Part shown: positions 25,350 to 33,346 of the stretch, piece after piece
Layout of the letters: each line of letters begins with the position of its first letter
How positions within the stretch are numbered: the stretch's first letter is position 1
Source: [Flexibacter] sp. ATCC 35208
GTDB lineage: Bacteria > Bacteroidota > Bacteroidia > Chitinophagales > Chitinophagaceae
Direction: 5' to 3'
Assembly: GCF_001975825.1 (NCBI RefSeq)
Contig: NZ_MTKN01000002.1
Location: 62,001 to 126,000 of the forward strand
DNA length: 64,000 nucleotides
Position numbers and translations under genes: made by a program
The notes under the pieces: generated by a model
The model's input: only the letters and a program-made list of their open reading frames with translations
Told to the model about the DNA's origin: nothing
Databases searched by the model: none

Positions 25350-26312
25350 TTACTTTTTTTCTATTATTACTCTGTTGTTTTCCTTTTTGATCTTTACATG
25401 AAATAGTTCAGATAAACCTTCCAGCAACATATCCATTTGCTGACCGGGTACAGTGCCGGTGAACTGCTGATGTAACAAAGAGGAGTCCCTTATCTCTACA
25501 GTTACGCCATAGGTATCTTCCAGTTGCTGTGCCAGCTGGGCGAAGGTGGCATTTTCAAAATGAAGATTGCGCTTAGTCCAGGAAGTATAGGTCAGTGTAT
25601 CTGTTTGCTTCCTTTGTACAATCTTCTGTTGCTGTTTGAATTCTACCAGGTCACCTGGCTGCATAACGATTGCTTTTTCTGGTTCTTTACTGCTATGCAG
25701 GCGGACTTTGCCTGAACTAAGCACTACCTGCATACGACCATGTCTGTCGATGAGATTAAAGGTGGTACCTAATACTTCTACCTGCATCCGGCTGGCAGTA
25801 TTGACCAAAAAAGGCCGTGGAACGGGAGATTTCTGAACGGAGAACCAGGCTTCTCCTTCTATCCAGACTTCCCTGTTTTTCGATTGATCCCAATTATCAT
25901 AATAGCGTAATGTACTATTGGCATTCAGGGTGATCACTGATTGATCTGGTAATACGACGGTACGTAGTTCTCCATAAGCTGTATGAATTACTTTAAGCTG
26001 TTGATGTTGATAAAAGGATACTCCAGCATAGGTCATCACTATCAACCCTGCGGTGACAGCAGCTACTTTTAGCATAGTGTAGATGCGGCGGCGTGGCTTG
26101 TAGGCGATGGTATTCATCACCGTTTCGTACAGTGCCGGCGATGCGGTGACATCACTTCCTTTTCCTTCTTCCAGGTCCTGCATGATCGATTCTTCCAGGT
26201 ACTTTTTACCTTCATCCGTAGAGAACCAATCCAGAACAATTTTATATTCTTCTGGTGTACATTGATCCTGTCTGAACTTTTGTAAAAGATGCTGGTCGAT
26301 AAGCGGCTTCAT
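25350..26312 (-). CDS. FecR-family anti-sigma factor (locus A)
   Basis: FecR proteins span the inner membrane, hold or help an ECF sigma factor, and read the state of a SusC/FecA transporter through their periplasmic part. The 320-residue protein has a cytoplasmic N-terminus (about 1-75), one transmembrane helix near 80-100 (LKVAAVTAGLIVMTYAGVSF), and a FecR domain (AYGELRTVVLPDQSVITLNA...EVWIEGEAWFSV...VEVLGTTFNLI). A C-terminal DUF4974 segment follows (FENATFAQLAQQLEDTYGVT). Gene order sigma-FecR-SusC-SusD on one strand, with an STN domain in SusC, supports a signalling cascade for locus A. Confidence 0.93.
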   Translation of the reverse strand: MKPLIDQHLLQKFRQDQCTPEEYKIVLDWFSTDEGKKYLEESIMQDLEEGKGSDVTASPALYETVMNTIAYKPRRRIYTMLKVAAVTAGLIVMTYAGVSFYQHQQLKVIHTAYGELRTVVLPDQSVITLNANSTLRYYDNWDQSKNREVWIEGEAWFSVQKSPVPRPFLVNTASRMQVEVLGTTFNLIDRHGRMQVVLSSGKVRLHSSKEPEKAIVMQPGDLVEFKQQQKIVQRKQTDTLTYTSWTKRNLHFENATFAQLAQQLEDTYGVTVEIRDSSLLHQQFTGTVPGQQMDMLLEGLSELFHVKIKKENNRVIIEKK

Positions 26313-26346
26313 ATATATAGTACTACACCTGAAGTTTAAGAAAGTA

Positions 26347-26940
26347 TTATGTCCAGGAAAAAAAAAGTTTGTAAACGATTACAGAGAGGAGAAAAAGAAG
26401 TTTTAAAACTGACTTCAGTGCCTTGCTGGCCTGTGAATACTGGAACTTTACTGTATTGATACTCAGTCCTAAGCGCTGGGCGACTTCTTCGTTGGTGAGT
26501 CCCTGTTCGGATCTCATTTTAAAGATATGCTTCTTTTGGGCAGACAGGCTGTTAATGGCAGTATCTACCGCTTTTTTATAATCGTTGAATATGACGGCAG
26601 ATTCGGTTTCCTGGTGAATTTCGCCTGCGTTGTAGGTGATCTCATAGTTTTTGACAAGCATACGCTTGTTGTTCCTGATGAGGTTCAGAATATAGAATTT
26701 GAGGGTTTTGAACAGGTAGTTGCGTACCCCCTGCAACGGATCGAGTGCGTCTCTGTGAGTCCACAGTCTGACGAACGTTTCGTGCACAGCATCTTCAGCA
26801 GCAGCTGCGCTTTTCAGGTATTTGAATGCTACACTGTACAGTAACTGGTGATAAGTAGCATACAAGTCCTCAAATGCGGAGTGGTCGCCGTTCTTCAGAC
26901 GCGTGGCCAGAATTTGATCGTTGTTGATTTTTGATTCCAT
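26347..26940 (-). CDS. ECF RNA polymerase sigma factor (locus A)
   Basis: This 197-residue sigma-70 family ECF factor has region 2 (DLYATYHQLLYSVAFKYL, AEDAVHETFVRLW) and region 4 with a helix-turn-helix (GLTNEEVAQRLGLSINTVKF). The C-terminus ends in a hydrophobic stretch (LKLLFLLSVIVYKLFFSW), as in the sigma factors of loci B and C. It might contact the membrane or FecR. It starts 34 bp upstream of the FecR gene. A consensus promoter lies about 220 bp upstream, giving a long leader. Confidence 0.93.
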   Translation of the reverse strand: MESKINNDQILATRLKNGDHSAFEDLYATYHQLLYSVAFKYLKSAAAAEDAVHETFVRLWTHRDALDPLQGVRNYLFKTLKFYILNLIRNNKRMLVKNYEITYNAGEIHQETESAVIFNDYKKAVDTAINSLSAQKKHIFKMRSEQGLTNEEVAQRLGLSINTVKFQYSQASKALKSVLKLLFLLSVIVYKLFFSWT

Positions 26941-27157
26941 TCCGAGATAGATAAAATTAGGCTGGTTATGGAACTTTATTAAATGTAAAATTACCCATTA
27001 CAGGTATTTTTTTATCAGATAGAGGGGTTTGGGGTTGATTATAAAGGCATTAATCCATTTTTGGGTGGAGAATTTCCTTTAATTTTAATGCAAAGCATGA
27101 CAAACAATAATAAAATTCTTCTCATTTATATATAGAGATTATTAACGGTATATGAGT

Positions 27158-27190
27158 CAAATATACAATATAGTATCGCACCCGGCCAAA
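27158..27190 (-). promoter_or_regulatory. Candidate promoter of the locus A sigma factor
   Basis: On the minus strand, -33 TTTG (27187-27190), a 21-bp spacer and -7 TATATTTG (27158-27165) fit the consensus. It is divergent from dnaG and only 18 bp from the dnaG start codon. The leader to the sigma start would be about 210 nt with no evident ORF. Confidence 0.5.
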
Positions 27191-27207
27191 AATGCCTAAT
27201 TTGCGGT

Positions 27208-29187
27208 GTGATATCGCAAGCAACCATACAACAGATTCTCGCCCGCATTGACATTGTAGAGATCGTCGGCAATTTCGTGAAGTTGAAAAAGAGAGGTGCC
27301 AACTACCTTGGCCTCTGTCCTTTTCACAATGAAAAAAGCCCGTCTTTTACCGTCACACCCAGCAAGGAAATCTACAAATGCTTTGGTTGCGGCGTCAGCG
27401 GAAATGCCATCAAATTCCTCATGGAGCATGAAAAATACTCTTATGTGGAAGCCCTCCGATGGCTGGCTCAACGCTACGACGTTACCGTAGAAGAGACGGA
27501 AGTCAGCGCAGAAGTCAAGCAACAGCAGCAACTGGCTGACAGTCTGTTTATTATTAACAACTTCGCCAGAGAATACTTTTCTAATACACTTTTTAATACC
27601 GACGAAGGTCAGAATGTAGGTCTCAGCTACTTTGAGGAAAGAGGTTTCACGCAGGAAACCATCCGCAAATTCCAGCTTGGATACAGCCTCAATGTATGGG
27701 ATGCTTTTACCAAGGCCGCCATAGCCAAAGGTTATAACCTGGAATACCTGCAAAAAACAGGTCTGGTCACCGTCAGGAATGAACAACCCGGCGATAACTA
27801 CCGTGGCAGGGTGATCTTCCCCATCCATAACCAGAGTGGTAAAGTATTAGGTTTTGGTGCGCGTATCCTCGTAAAGAACGACCGTGCCCCTAAATACGTC
27901 AACTCCCCGGAGAATGAGATCTATGTCAAAAACCGGGTGTTGTATGGTACTTACTTTGCCCGACATTCTATCGACAAACTGAATGAATGTTTGCTGGTGG
28001 AAGGTTATACCGACGTCATTTCCCTGCATCAGGCAGGGATTGAAAACGTGGTGGCTTCCAGTGGTACCTCCCTCACACAACACCAGCTGCGCCTTATTAA
28101 GAAATATACTAACAACCTCACTATCCTTTTCGATGGTGACAATGCCGGTGTAAAAGCGGCATTGCGTGGTTTGGATATGGCGATTGAGGAAGGGTTGAAT
28201 GTGAAACTGGTATTGATACCTGATAAGGAAGATCCGGATAGTTATGTACAGAAAATAGGCGCAGACGCCTTCCGGCAATTTATTGCAGACAATAAGCAGG
28301 ACTTCATCCTGTTTAAACTGCAAATTTCCATGCAGGATGCAGGTACTGATACGACCAAGAAATCCCAGCTGGTAAATGAAATTGCGGAGACCATCGCCAA
28401 GATCGATAAGACCGAAGACTTTACAAAACAACAGGATTATATCCGCCAGTGTAGCCAGGTACTGAAGATTGATGAACAAGGTCTGATCAACCTGGTGAAT
28501 AAATTCATCAGAGAAAAATTCCAGAAAAAGGAACAGCAATTTGCCAGAGACCAGGAGAAAAATACCCCTCCATCCGACGATGATCTCTCGCCGGAAGCTA
28601 TTGCTGCCATGGAAGCCATGGAGAATGGTGGTGTGGTGTCGGATAACTTCTTTAACCCTGATGAAAGACAGGAAAGAGAACTGGTGAAAATACTGCTCCG
28701 TTTTGGAGATAAGCCATTTAGTGAAGAAGATAAGAATAGTGTTGCAGACTATATTTTCCACCTGCCTTATGATTTTGAATCACTGGCAGATAATGAGATT
28801 GTAAAACGCATTCTGAGAGAGTATAAACAGATGTATGATGAGGATAACCTGCCGGATAAGAAATGGTTCCTGTATCATGCCGATCACGATGTAACGGCTA
28901 TGGTAGTACAGATCATGGAAGATAAAGAGGCAGAGCTGAGTCCGAAATGGAAAGAAGAATTTGAGATTGAAACTGTGTATGGAGATAATGCTTACCTCAA
29001 GGATACGATCTCTACTACGAATTATCTTATGCTACGAAAGATACGGAAGATGATCATGGAGAACCAGCAGGAGCTGGAGCGGGCTACGGATTTTGAGGCG
29101 CAGATCAATTGTATGAAAATGCATCAACACCTGAAGCAGTTAGAGAATGAGTTGACGAATGGATTGGGGACGGTGATATTCAGGTAA
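27208..29187 (+). CDS. dnaG: DNA primase
   Basis: DnaG makes RNA primers for DNA replication with the DnaB helicase. The 659-residue protein has the N-terminal CHC2 zinc finger (C37, H40, C58, C61), the RNA-polymerase domain with TOPRIM motifs LLVEGYTD (E265) and LFDGDNAG (D309, D311), and a C-terminal helicase-interacting domain. Start is GTG 27208: no in-frame ATG lies between it and the upstream stop, and the zinc-finger N-terminus (ISQATIQQILARIDIVEIVG) begins there as in homologues. The gene is divergent from locus A and its start codon is very close to that locus's predicted promoter. A terminator follows at 29213-29250. Confidence 0.97.
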   Translation: MISQATIQQILARIDIVEIVGNFVKLKKRGANYLGLCPFHNEKSPSFTVTPSKEIYKCFGCGVSGNAIKFLMEHEKYSYVEALRWLAQRYDVTVEETEVSAEVKQQQQLADSLFIINNFAREYFSNTLFNTDEGQNVGLSYFEERGFTQETIRKFQLGYSLNVWDAFTKAAIAKGYNLEYLQKTGLVTVRNEQPGDNYRGRVIFPIHNQSGKVLGFGARILVKNDRAPKYVNSPENEIYVKNRVLYGTYFARHSIDKLNECLLVEGYTDVISLHQAGIENVVASSGTSLTQHQLRLIKKYTNNLTILFDGDNAGVKAALRGLDMAIEEGLNVKLVLIPDKEDPDSYVQKIGADAFRQFIADNKQDFILFKLQISMQDAGTDTTKKSQLVNEIAETIAKIDKTEDFTKQQDYIRQCSQVLKIDEQGLINLVNKFIREKFQKKEQQFARDQEKNTPPSDDDLSPEAIAAMEAMENGGVVSDNFFNPDERQERELVKILLRFGDKPFSEEDKNSVADYIFHLPYDFESLADNEIVKRILREYKQMYDEDNLPDKKWFLYHADHDVTAMVVQIMEDKEAELSPKWKEEFEIETVYGDNAYLKDTISTTNYLMLRKIRKMIMENQQELERATDFEAQINCMKMHQHLKQLENELTNGLGTVIFR

Positions 29188-29212
29188 TTTAAAAAGTGAC
29201 ATTCTGATAATC

Positions 29213-29250
29213 AAAAGAGCGCTTATACCTTCGGTACAAGCGCTCTTTTT
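29213..29250. terminator. Terminator between dnaG and folA
   Basis: The stem AAAAGAGCGCTT / AAGCGCTCTTTT has an internal TACC/GGTA extension and T-runs. It serves the convergent dnaG (+) and folA (-) genes. Confidence 0.87.
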
Positions 29251-29282
29251 GGAATTGGCCTGCGGCCAGCCAAAAGTTAGTT

Positions 29283-29774
29283 CTATTTTTCGCGTTCCCA
29301 CACCTGGAAGGTCAGCGCATGTGCATGTCTCTCATCCTTCTCATGCCTTTCATTCTTCACCAGTTTCCACCCTGTCGGATCAAATGCAGGGAAATAAGTA
29401 TCCCCATCTACCTCCGCATGCACCCTTGTCAGGTACAATCTATCTACAATTGGCAAAGCCATTTTGAAGATCTCCCCTCCTCCTGTTATGAAAATCTCTT
29501 CTGTACCAAAGGTCTTCGCCTTTTCAATACCCGCTTCCAGTGAAGGCACCACAATCAAACCAGGGCTGTTATAATCCTGCTGACGGGTGATCATGATATT
29601 CGGTCTGCCTGGCAATACCCTTCCTAATTCTTCAAATGATTTACGCCCCATGACAATTGGTTTTCCCATTGTCGTGTCTTTGAAATATTTCATATCCACA
29701 GGCAGGTGCCATGGCAAATGATTATGAATACCGATTACATTATTTTCTGAAGCAGCAACGATAATAGAGAGCAT
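29283..29774 (-). CDS. folA: Dihydrofolate reductase
   Basis: FolA reduces dihydrofolate to tetrahydrofolate with NADPH and regenerates the cofactor oxidised by thymidylate synthase. The 163-residue protein is of standard size. It has IVAASENNVIGIHNHLPWHLP at the N-terminus, the catalytic acid D27 in LPVDMKYF, the NADPH-binding GRKSFEELGRVLPGRPNIMI block, and the FITGGGEIFK loop. It starts 29 bp after the stop of thyA on the same strand, a functional pair for dTMP synthesis. Confidence 0.95.
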   Translation of the reverse strand: MLSIIVAASENNVIGIHNHLPWHLPVDMKYFKDTTMGKPIVMGRKSFEELGRVLPGRPNIMITRQQDYNSPGLIVVPSLEAGIEKAKTFGTEEIFITGGGEIFKMALPIVDRLYLTRVHAEVDGDTYFPAFDPTGWKLVKNERHEKDERHAHALTFQVWEREK

Positions 29775-29803
29775 GTAGATAATTTAATGGGAGGAATAAT
29801 GAC

Positions 29804-30598
29804 TTATACTGCTACCGGCGCTTTGATATGAGGATGGAACTGGTAGTTTTCCAGCTCGAAATCTTCAAACTCAAAGGAGAAGATATCCTTTTTGTCAGGA
29901 TTGATCTTCATTTGTGGCAGTGGATAAGGAGTACGGCTCAGCTGCAGCTTTGCCTGTTCTATATGATTGCTGTACAGGTGTACGTCGCCAAAAGTATGTA
30001 CAAAATCACCTGGTTCCAGGTCACATACCTGTGCGATCATCATGGTGAGGAGCGCATAGGAAGCGATGTTGAAAGGAACACCCAGGAACACATCTGCACT
30101 ACGCTGGTAGAGCTGGCAGCTGAGGCGGCCATCTGCTACATAAAACTGGAACAGGCAGTGGCAAGGGCTGAGTGCCATCTCTGGCAGGTCTGCCGGATTC
30201 CATGCTGTTACAATAATACGACGGGAGTCAGGGTTCTTTTTGATGGTGTTGATCGCGTCGCTGATCTGGTCGATGACTTTACCATCTTTTGTTTCCCAGC
30301 TACGCCATTGTTTACCATAAACAGGTCCGAGGTCACCGTTTTCATTGGCCCATTCATCCCAGATCCTTACGCCATTGTCTTTCAGGTATTTAATATTGGT
30401 ATCGCCCTTTAAGAACCAGAGCAGTTCGTAGATAATGGATTTCAGGTGCAGCTTTTTGGTGGTAACCAACGGAAAGCCTTCCTGGAGATTAAAACGTAAC
30501 TGAGCTCCAAAGCAGCTGACGGTTCCTGTACCAGTACGGTCGGTTTTTACGGAACCGTGGTCCAGGATATGTTGGAGTAAGTTGAGGTATTGTTCCAT
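29804..30598 (-). CDS. thyA: Thymidylate synthase
   Basis: ThyA methylates dUMP to dTMP using methylene-tetrahydrofolate, producing dihydrofolate for FolA. The start at 30598 ([15 protein letters not shown]) gives exactly 264 residues, the family's classical length, with the nucleophile at C146 in [12 protein letters not shown]. Also visible are the phosphate-binding R21 (DRTGTGT), [11 protein letters not shown] and the [11 protein letters not shown] terminus. The reading frame extends upstream to 30814, but that part is unlike the family. A TATTTTTG box lies 5 bp before the ATG, which would make the message nearly leaderless; the -33 partner is missing, so this is weak. Confidence 0.96.
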   Translation of the reverse strand: MEQYLNLLQHILDHGSVKTDRTGTGTVSCFGAQLRFNLQEGFPLVTTKKLHLKSIIYELLWFLKGDTNIKYLKDNGVRIWDEWANENGDLGPVYGKQWRSWETKDGKVIDQISDAINTIKKNPDSRRIIVTAWNPADLPEMALSPCHCLFQFYVADGRLSCQLYQRSADVFLGVPFNIASYALLTMMIAQVCDLEPGDFVHTFGDVHLYSNHIEQAKLQLSRTPYPLPQMKINPDKKDIFSFEFEDFELENYQFHPHIKAPVAV

Positions 30599-30742
30599 TC
30601 GGCAAAAATAAGAAAAAAAGAATCGCTTCCCGTGGAGGTAGCTCCAATCGTTTTTCGATACAAAATGCCTTACGGCCAGACGATTAAGTAATACCATAGC
30701 TTCGATACAGCTATAGTATAGCTTCGTTATTAAAAGAGCATC

Positions 30743-30785
30743 AAAAGGGCACCTCAATATCCCAGGGATAATGAGGTGCCCTTTT
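30743..30785. terminator. Strong stem-loop between thyA and a frameshifted gene
   Basis: The perfect 14-bp stem AAAAGGGCACCTCA / TGAGGTGCCCTTTT has a 15-nt loop. It would end the minus-strand lipoprotein/proline dehydrogenase transcript before thyA. The surrounding 30,690-30,860 DNA is rich in short direct repeats (ATAGCTTCG twice, ACTTATAGC-like units, TACCGAAG twice) and codes for nothing recognisable. Confidence 0.65.
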
Positions 30786-30893
30786 GGTGCCCTTATAGTG
30801 TACTTATAGCACACTTATAGCACTATAGGTGTACCGAAGATATACCGAAGGCAAAATAGGGGTGATTACATAATTTGGGCGTTTATTGGGGAT

Positions 30894-31120
30894 CTATTTA
30901 TTATATGTTCTGTTATACTTCCAGCTACATTGTTCTGTGCATAACCCGTTTACCACGACAACGCTATCAAATACAGCTATATCTACAATGGCGGTATCAG
31001 TTTTCCCTTTTGTATAGTATTTCATCATCGCCAGGGTGTCTGCCGGTTGTTTTTCCTGCATGAGAGGGCTAGTGCTGTTACAGTCAGTAACAACAACATG
31101 GTCGTCATTATAGGTTTCAT
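30894..31120 (-). pseudogene. Frameshifted small lipoprotein gene
   Basis: The minus strand from ATG 31120 encodes a perfect lipoprotein signal (MKPIMTTMLLLLTVTALALS-C), then runs into an early stop. The next frame continues with a soluble sequence (EKQPADTLAMMKYYTKGKTD...YNRTYNK) to a stop at 30894. One extra A in the A5 run (T5 at 31050-31054 on the plus strand) joins the two into a 75-residue lipoprotein (SC-RKKQPADTL). The 227-nt length fits a single-base loss. It is either a real pseudogene, slippage-based phase variation, or a base error. No family is recognised. It follows the proline dehydrogenase gene. Confidence 0.65.
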
Positions 31121-31156
31121 AAATGGGATTTCTACAGAAACGACCCATTTATGAAA
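31115..31156. repeat. Inverted repeat enclosing the lipoprotein start codon
   Basis: Perfect 13-nt arms (TTTCATAAATGGG at 31115-31127, CCCATTTATGAAA at 31144-31156) enclose a smaller TTTCT/AGAAA palindrome. The ATG of the frameshifted gene is inside the stem. The structure begins 4 bp past the proline dehydrogenase stop. No T-run is present. Confidence 0.6.
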
Positions 31157-31159
31157 ATG

Positions 31160-32338
31160 TTACAATCCCCTTCTCTTCATTTCCTTGCGCAGTAACCCCA
31201 ACTCGCGGCCCATTTGTCCGGAGATGGAAGTATTTTCCTGTGCACGGCGAATGAGATAGGGCATCACATCCTTTACAGGACCATAAGGCAGGTACTTAGA
31301 CACCCGATAACCGGCATGTGCCAGGTTGAAGGTAATGTTGTCGCTCATTCCGTACAATTGGGAAAAGCTGACATGTGGGTGTTGGTGAGGTAGATCTTGT
31401 TGTTCCAGCAGCCGGGCTCCCAGCATACTGCTATCTTCATTGTGTGTGCCAATGAAAACGGCGAGTTTATCCAGGTGTTGCATGCAGAAGTCTACCGCGG
31501 CGTTGTAATCCATATCGGTAGCTGCTTTGTTCGGTTGTATGGGTGAAGGATATCCCATATCCTGCGCACGTTTGCGCTCTTTTTCCATATAGGCGCCTCT
31601 TACCAGTTTTGCACCAAACAGGTACCCCTGTTGTTGTGCCTTGTGGAAGGAGGCTTTTAAAAACTCCAGGCGATCGTGACGATACAGCTGGAAAGTATTG
31701 TAAATGATTACTTTTTCTTTGTTGAACTGTGCCATCAGCATATCGGCCATGTCATCTACCGGTTGCTGTATCCAGCTTTCTTCCGCATCAATGAGTAGTC
31801 CTTTGTTGTATTTAGCAGCAGTCGCAGCAATAGTCTGGATTCGTTTTGTCACCCTGTCAAACTCGGCTTTTTCCTCGTTGGAGAGCGTTTCGCCGGCATG
31901 CATTTTTTCCAGCAAAGAGATACGGGCAAAGCCGGTTACCTTGATGGCGATGAATGGAATGCTGGATTTGTCGCCGGCATATTCGATAGCCCGGATAAAT
32001 TCCGGTACCGCATGGTCATAGTTCTCTTCCCCTTCCATGGCTTCTACGCCATAGTCAAGTGCCACGCCTACGTGGTATTTATCCAGAGATTCAGCAGTAC
32101 GGGCAGCTTCTTCCAGGTTTTCACCTCCGCAGAACTGATCGAAGATGGTGGTTTTGATGATTCCCTTTACGGGTAAATGCATCTTAAAGGCTAATGGCGT
32201 AAGGGCTGCTCCCAGCTTTACCAGCCAGGGTTTGCCTATGTTACTAAACAGAAAGTCAGCTTTTTTCAATGCTCTATCCGTTCTGGATTCAAAGGCGATG
32301 GCGGTATTCTCGAATGACAAAGGTTGCTGCTTTTCCAT
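31160..32338 (-). CDS. Proline dehydrogenase
   Basis: This FAD-dependent enzyme oxidises proline to pyrroline-5-carboxylate and passes electrons to the quinone pool. The 392-residue protein is the monofunctional form, without the P5C dehydrogenase or DNA-binding parts of PutA. It has the typical barrel motif LVRGAYMEKERKRAQ and the C-terminal signature RRAQENTSISGQMGRE. Start at 32338 (MEKQQPLSFENTAIAFESRTD) was chosen over an upstream in-frame start at 32374 because a consensus promoter (32345-32374) overlaps the longer version. No P5C dehydrogenase gene is nearby. Confidence 0.92.
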   Translation of the reverse strand: MEKQQPLSFENTAIAFESRTDRALKKADFLFSNIGKPWLVKLGAALTPLAFKMHLPVKGIIKTTIFDQFCGGENLEEAARTAESLDKYHVGVALDYGVEAMEGEENYDHAVPEFIRAIEYAGDKSSIPFIAIKVTGFARISLLEKMHAGETLSNEEKAEFDRVTKRIQTIAATAAKYNKGLLIDAEESWIQQPVDDMADMLMAQFNKEKVIIYNTFQLYRHDRLEFLKASFHKAQQQGYLFGAKLVRGAYMEKERKRAQDMGYPSPIQPNKAATDMDYNAAVDFCMQHLDKLAVFIGTHNEDSSMLGARLLEQQDLPHQHPHVSFSQLYGMSDNITFNLAHAGYRVSKYLPYGPVKDVMPYLIRRAQENTSISGQMGRELGLLRKEMKRRGL

Positions 32339-32344
32339 GGGGCG

Positions 32345-32374
32345 CAAAGTTAAGGTGCCGCCCAACATCCACAA
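32345..32374 (-). promoter_or_regulatory. Promoter of the proline dehydrogenase gene
   Basis: On the minus strand, TTG (32372-32374), a 19-bp spacer and -7 TAACTTTG (32345-32352) match the consensus. The box ends 7 bp from the ATG, so the transcript would be almost leaderless. Confidence 0.5.
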
Positions 32375-32539
32375 CGGTAGGGGTCCCCTGCTTTTGGTCA
32401 GGTTTAGATAATATCAAAACAAGTGAAGTTTTAATTAAATAAATTGATAATAAAGGATCATTTTTTATTTGATCCCAATGGGGATACGGCCTATAATTTT
32501 TTCTTTATTTTTATACCTTCATCAAAATCAATATTCCCA

Positions 32540-33319
32540 GTGCCTTTAAATTCAAAGTCCAGCAAGTGGCTGTATATCATTATCGTTCTTATCTTATGTG
32601 GGGCCGCCATCGGTATGTGGTATTTCAAACAGGGAAAGAAGCCTGCCCTGGCATCGTTCAGGGAGGCGCAGGTCAATTATACCGCTCATGAGGGGATCAT
32701 GGGTACCCGTACCACCCTTACATTGCCAGATAGCACTGAGATATTGCTGAATGGGAATTCGACCCTGCTGGTACCTGACAACTATGCACAAACACATGTT
32801 TTATTACTGGATGGAGAAGCCTGGATCAGCACTAAACATGCTATTAAGCTGGTTACCAATATTCTCACTATCACCAATACCGCTCCTGTCAGTTTCAGAA
32901 TTCGCTGCTTTGAGGCACAACAGGGTGCAACCGCCTACCTGGGTAGCGGTACAATACAGGTAGCCAAATCCTACCATTCAACTACTGATAACCAGGCAGA
33001 AACGTTAGGTATAGGCAATATGGTGCTGGCGAATAAAGAAATAGACCTGATGGAAAAAGAGACTTACCAGCCTGCAGAACTGGATCATTGGTTAAAAGGT
33101 GAGTTGGCCTTTTCCAAAGTACCGTTTATGAATGCAATGCATACACTGGAAGAATGGTATGGTACGGAAATTTATGTAGATGGTGATGTGTCGGGACTGC
33201 CTGTTGTAGATGGAAGTTTCCCTAATCAATCACTGGAAAAGGTATTACAGTCAATGCAAAAATCAATGTCTTTTTCCTATCATTTCAAAGGAGACAGGGT
33301 GAAATTGAAGGTAAAGTAA
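32540..33319 (+). CDS. Orphan FecR-like membrane protein, lacking the cytoplasmic anti-sigma part
   Basis: From GTG 32540 the product is 259 residues: a short cytoplasmic end, one transmembrane helix near residues 10-30 (LYIIIVLILCGAAIGMWYF), and a periplasmic FecR-like region (GTRTTLTLPDSTEILLNGNS, VLLLDGEAWIS). A C-terminal DUF4974-like segment follows (LAFSKVPFMNAMHTLEEWYG). The ~75-residue N-terminal sigma-binding part seen in other FecRs here is missing, and no sigma factor is adjacent. An in-frame ATG at 32444 would add 32 residues (rich in F, I) that do not resemble an anti-sigma domain. Start is uncertain. It precedes the MgtC-type gene by 27 bp, probably one transcript. Confidence 0.7.
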   Translation: MPLNSKSSKWLYIIIVLILCGAAIGMWYFKQGKKPALASFREAQVNYTAHEGIMGTRTTLTLPDSTEILLNGNSTLLVPDNYAQTHVLLLDGEAWISTKHAIKLVTNILTITNTAPVSFRIRCFEAQQGATAYLGSGTIQVAKSYHSTTDNQAETLGIGNMVLANKEIDLMEKETYQPAELDHWLKGELAFSKVPFMNAMHTLEEWYGTEIYVDGDVSGLPVVDGSFPNQSLEKVLQSMQKSMSFSYHFKGDRVKLKVK

Positions 33320-33346
33320 TTATTCATTAAAAACTGTTTTTAACCC

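Noticed and set aside
29804-30814. Longer thymidylate synthase starting at 30814
   Set aside because: The extra 72 residues are unlike the family and the start at 30598 gives the exact 264-residue length with the active-site Cys at 146.
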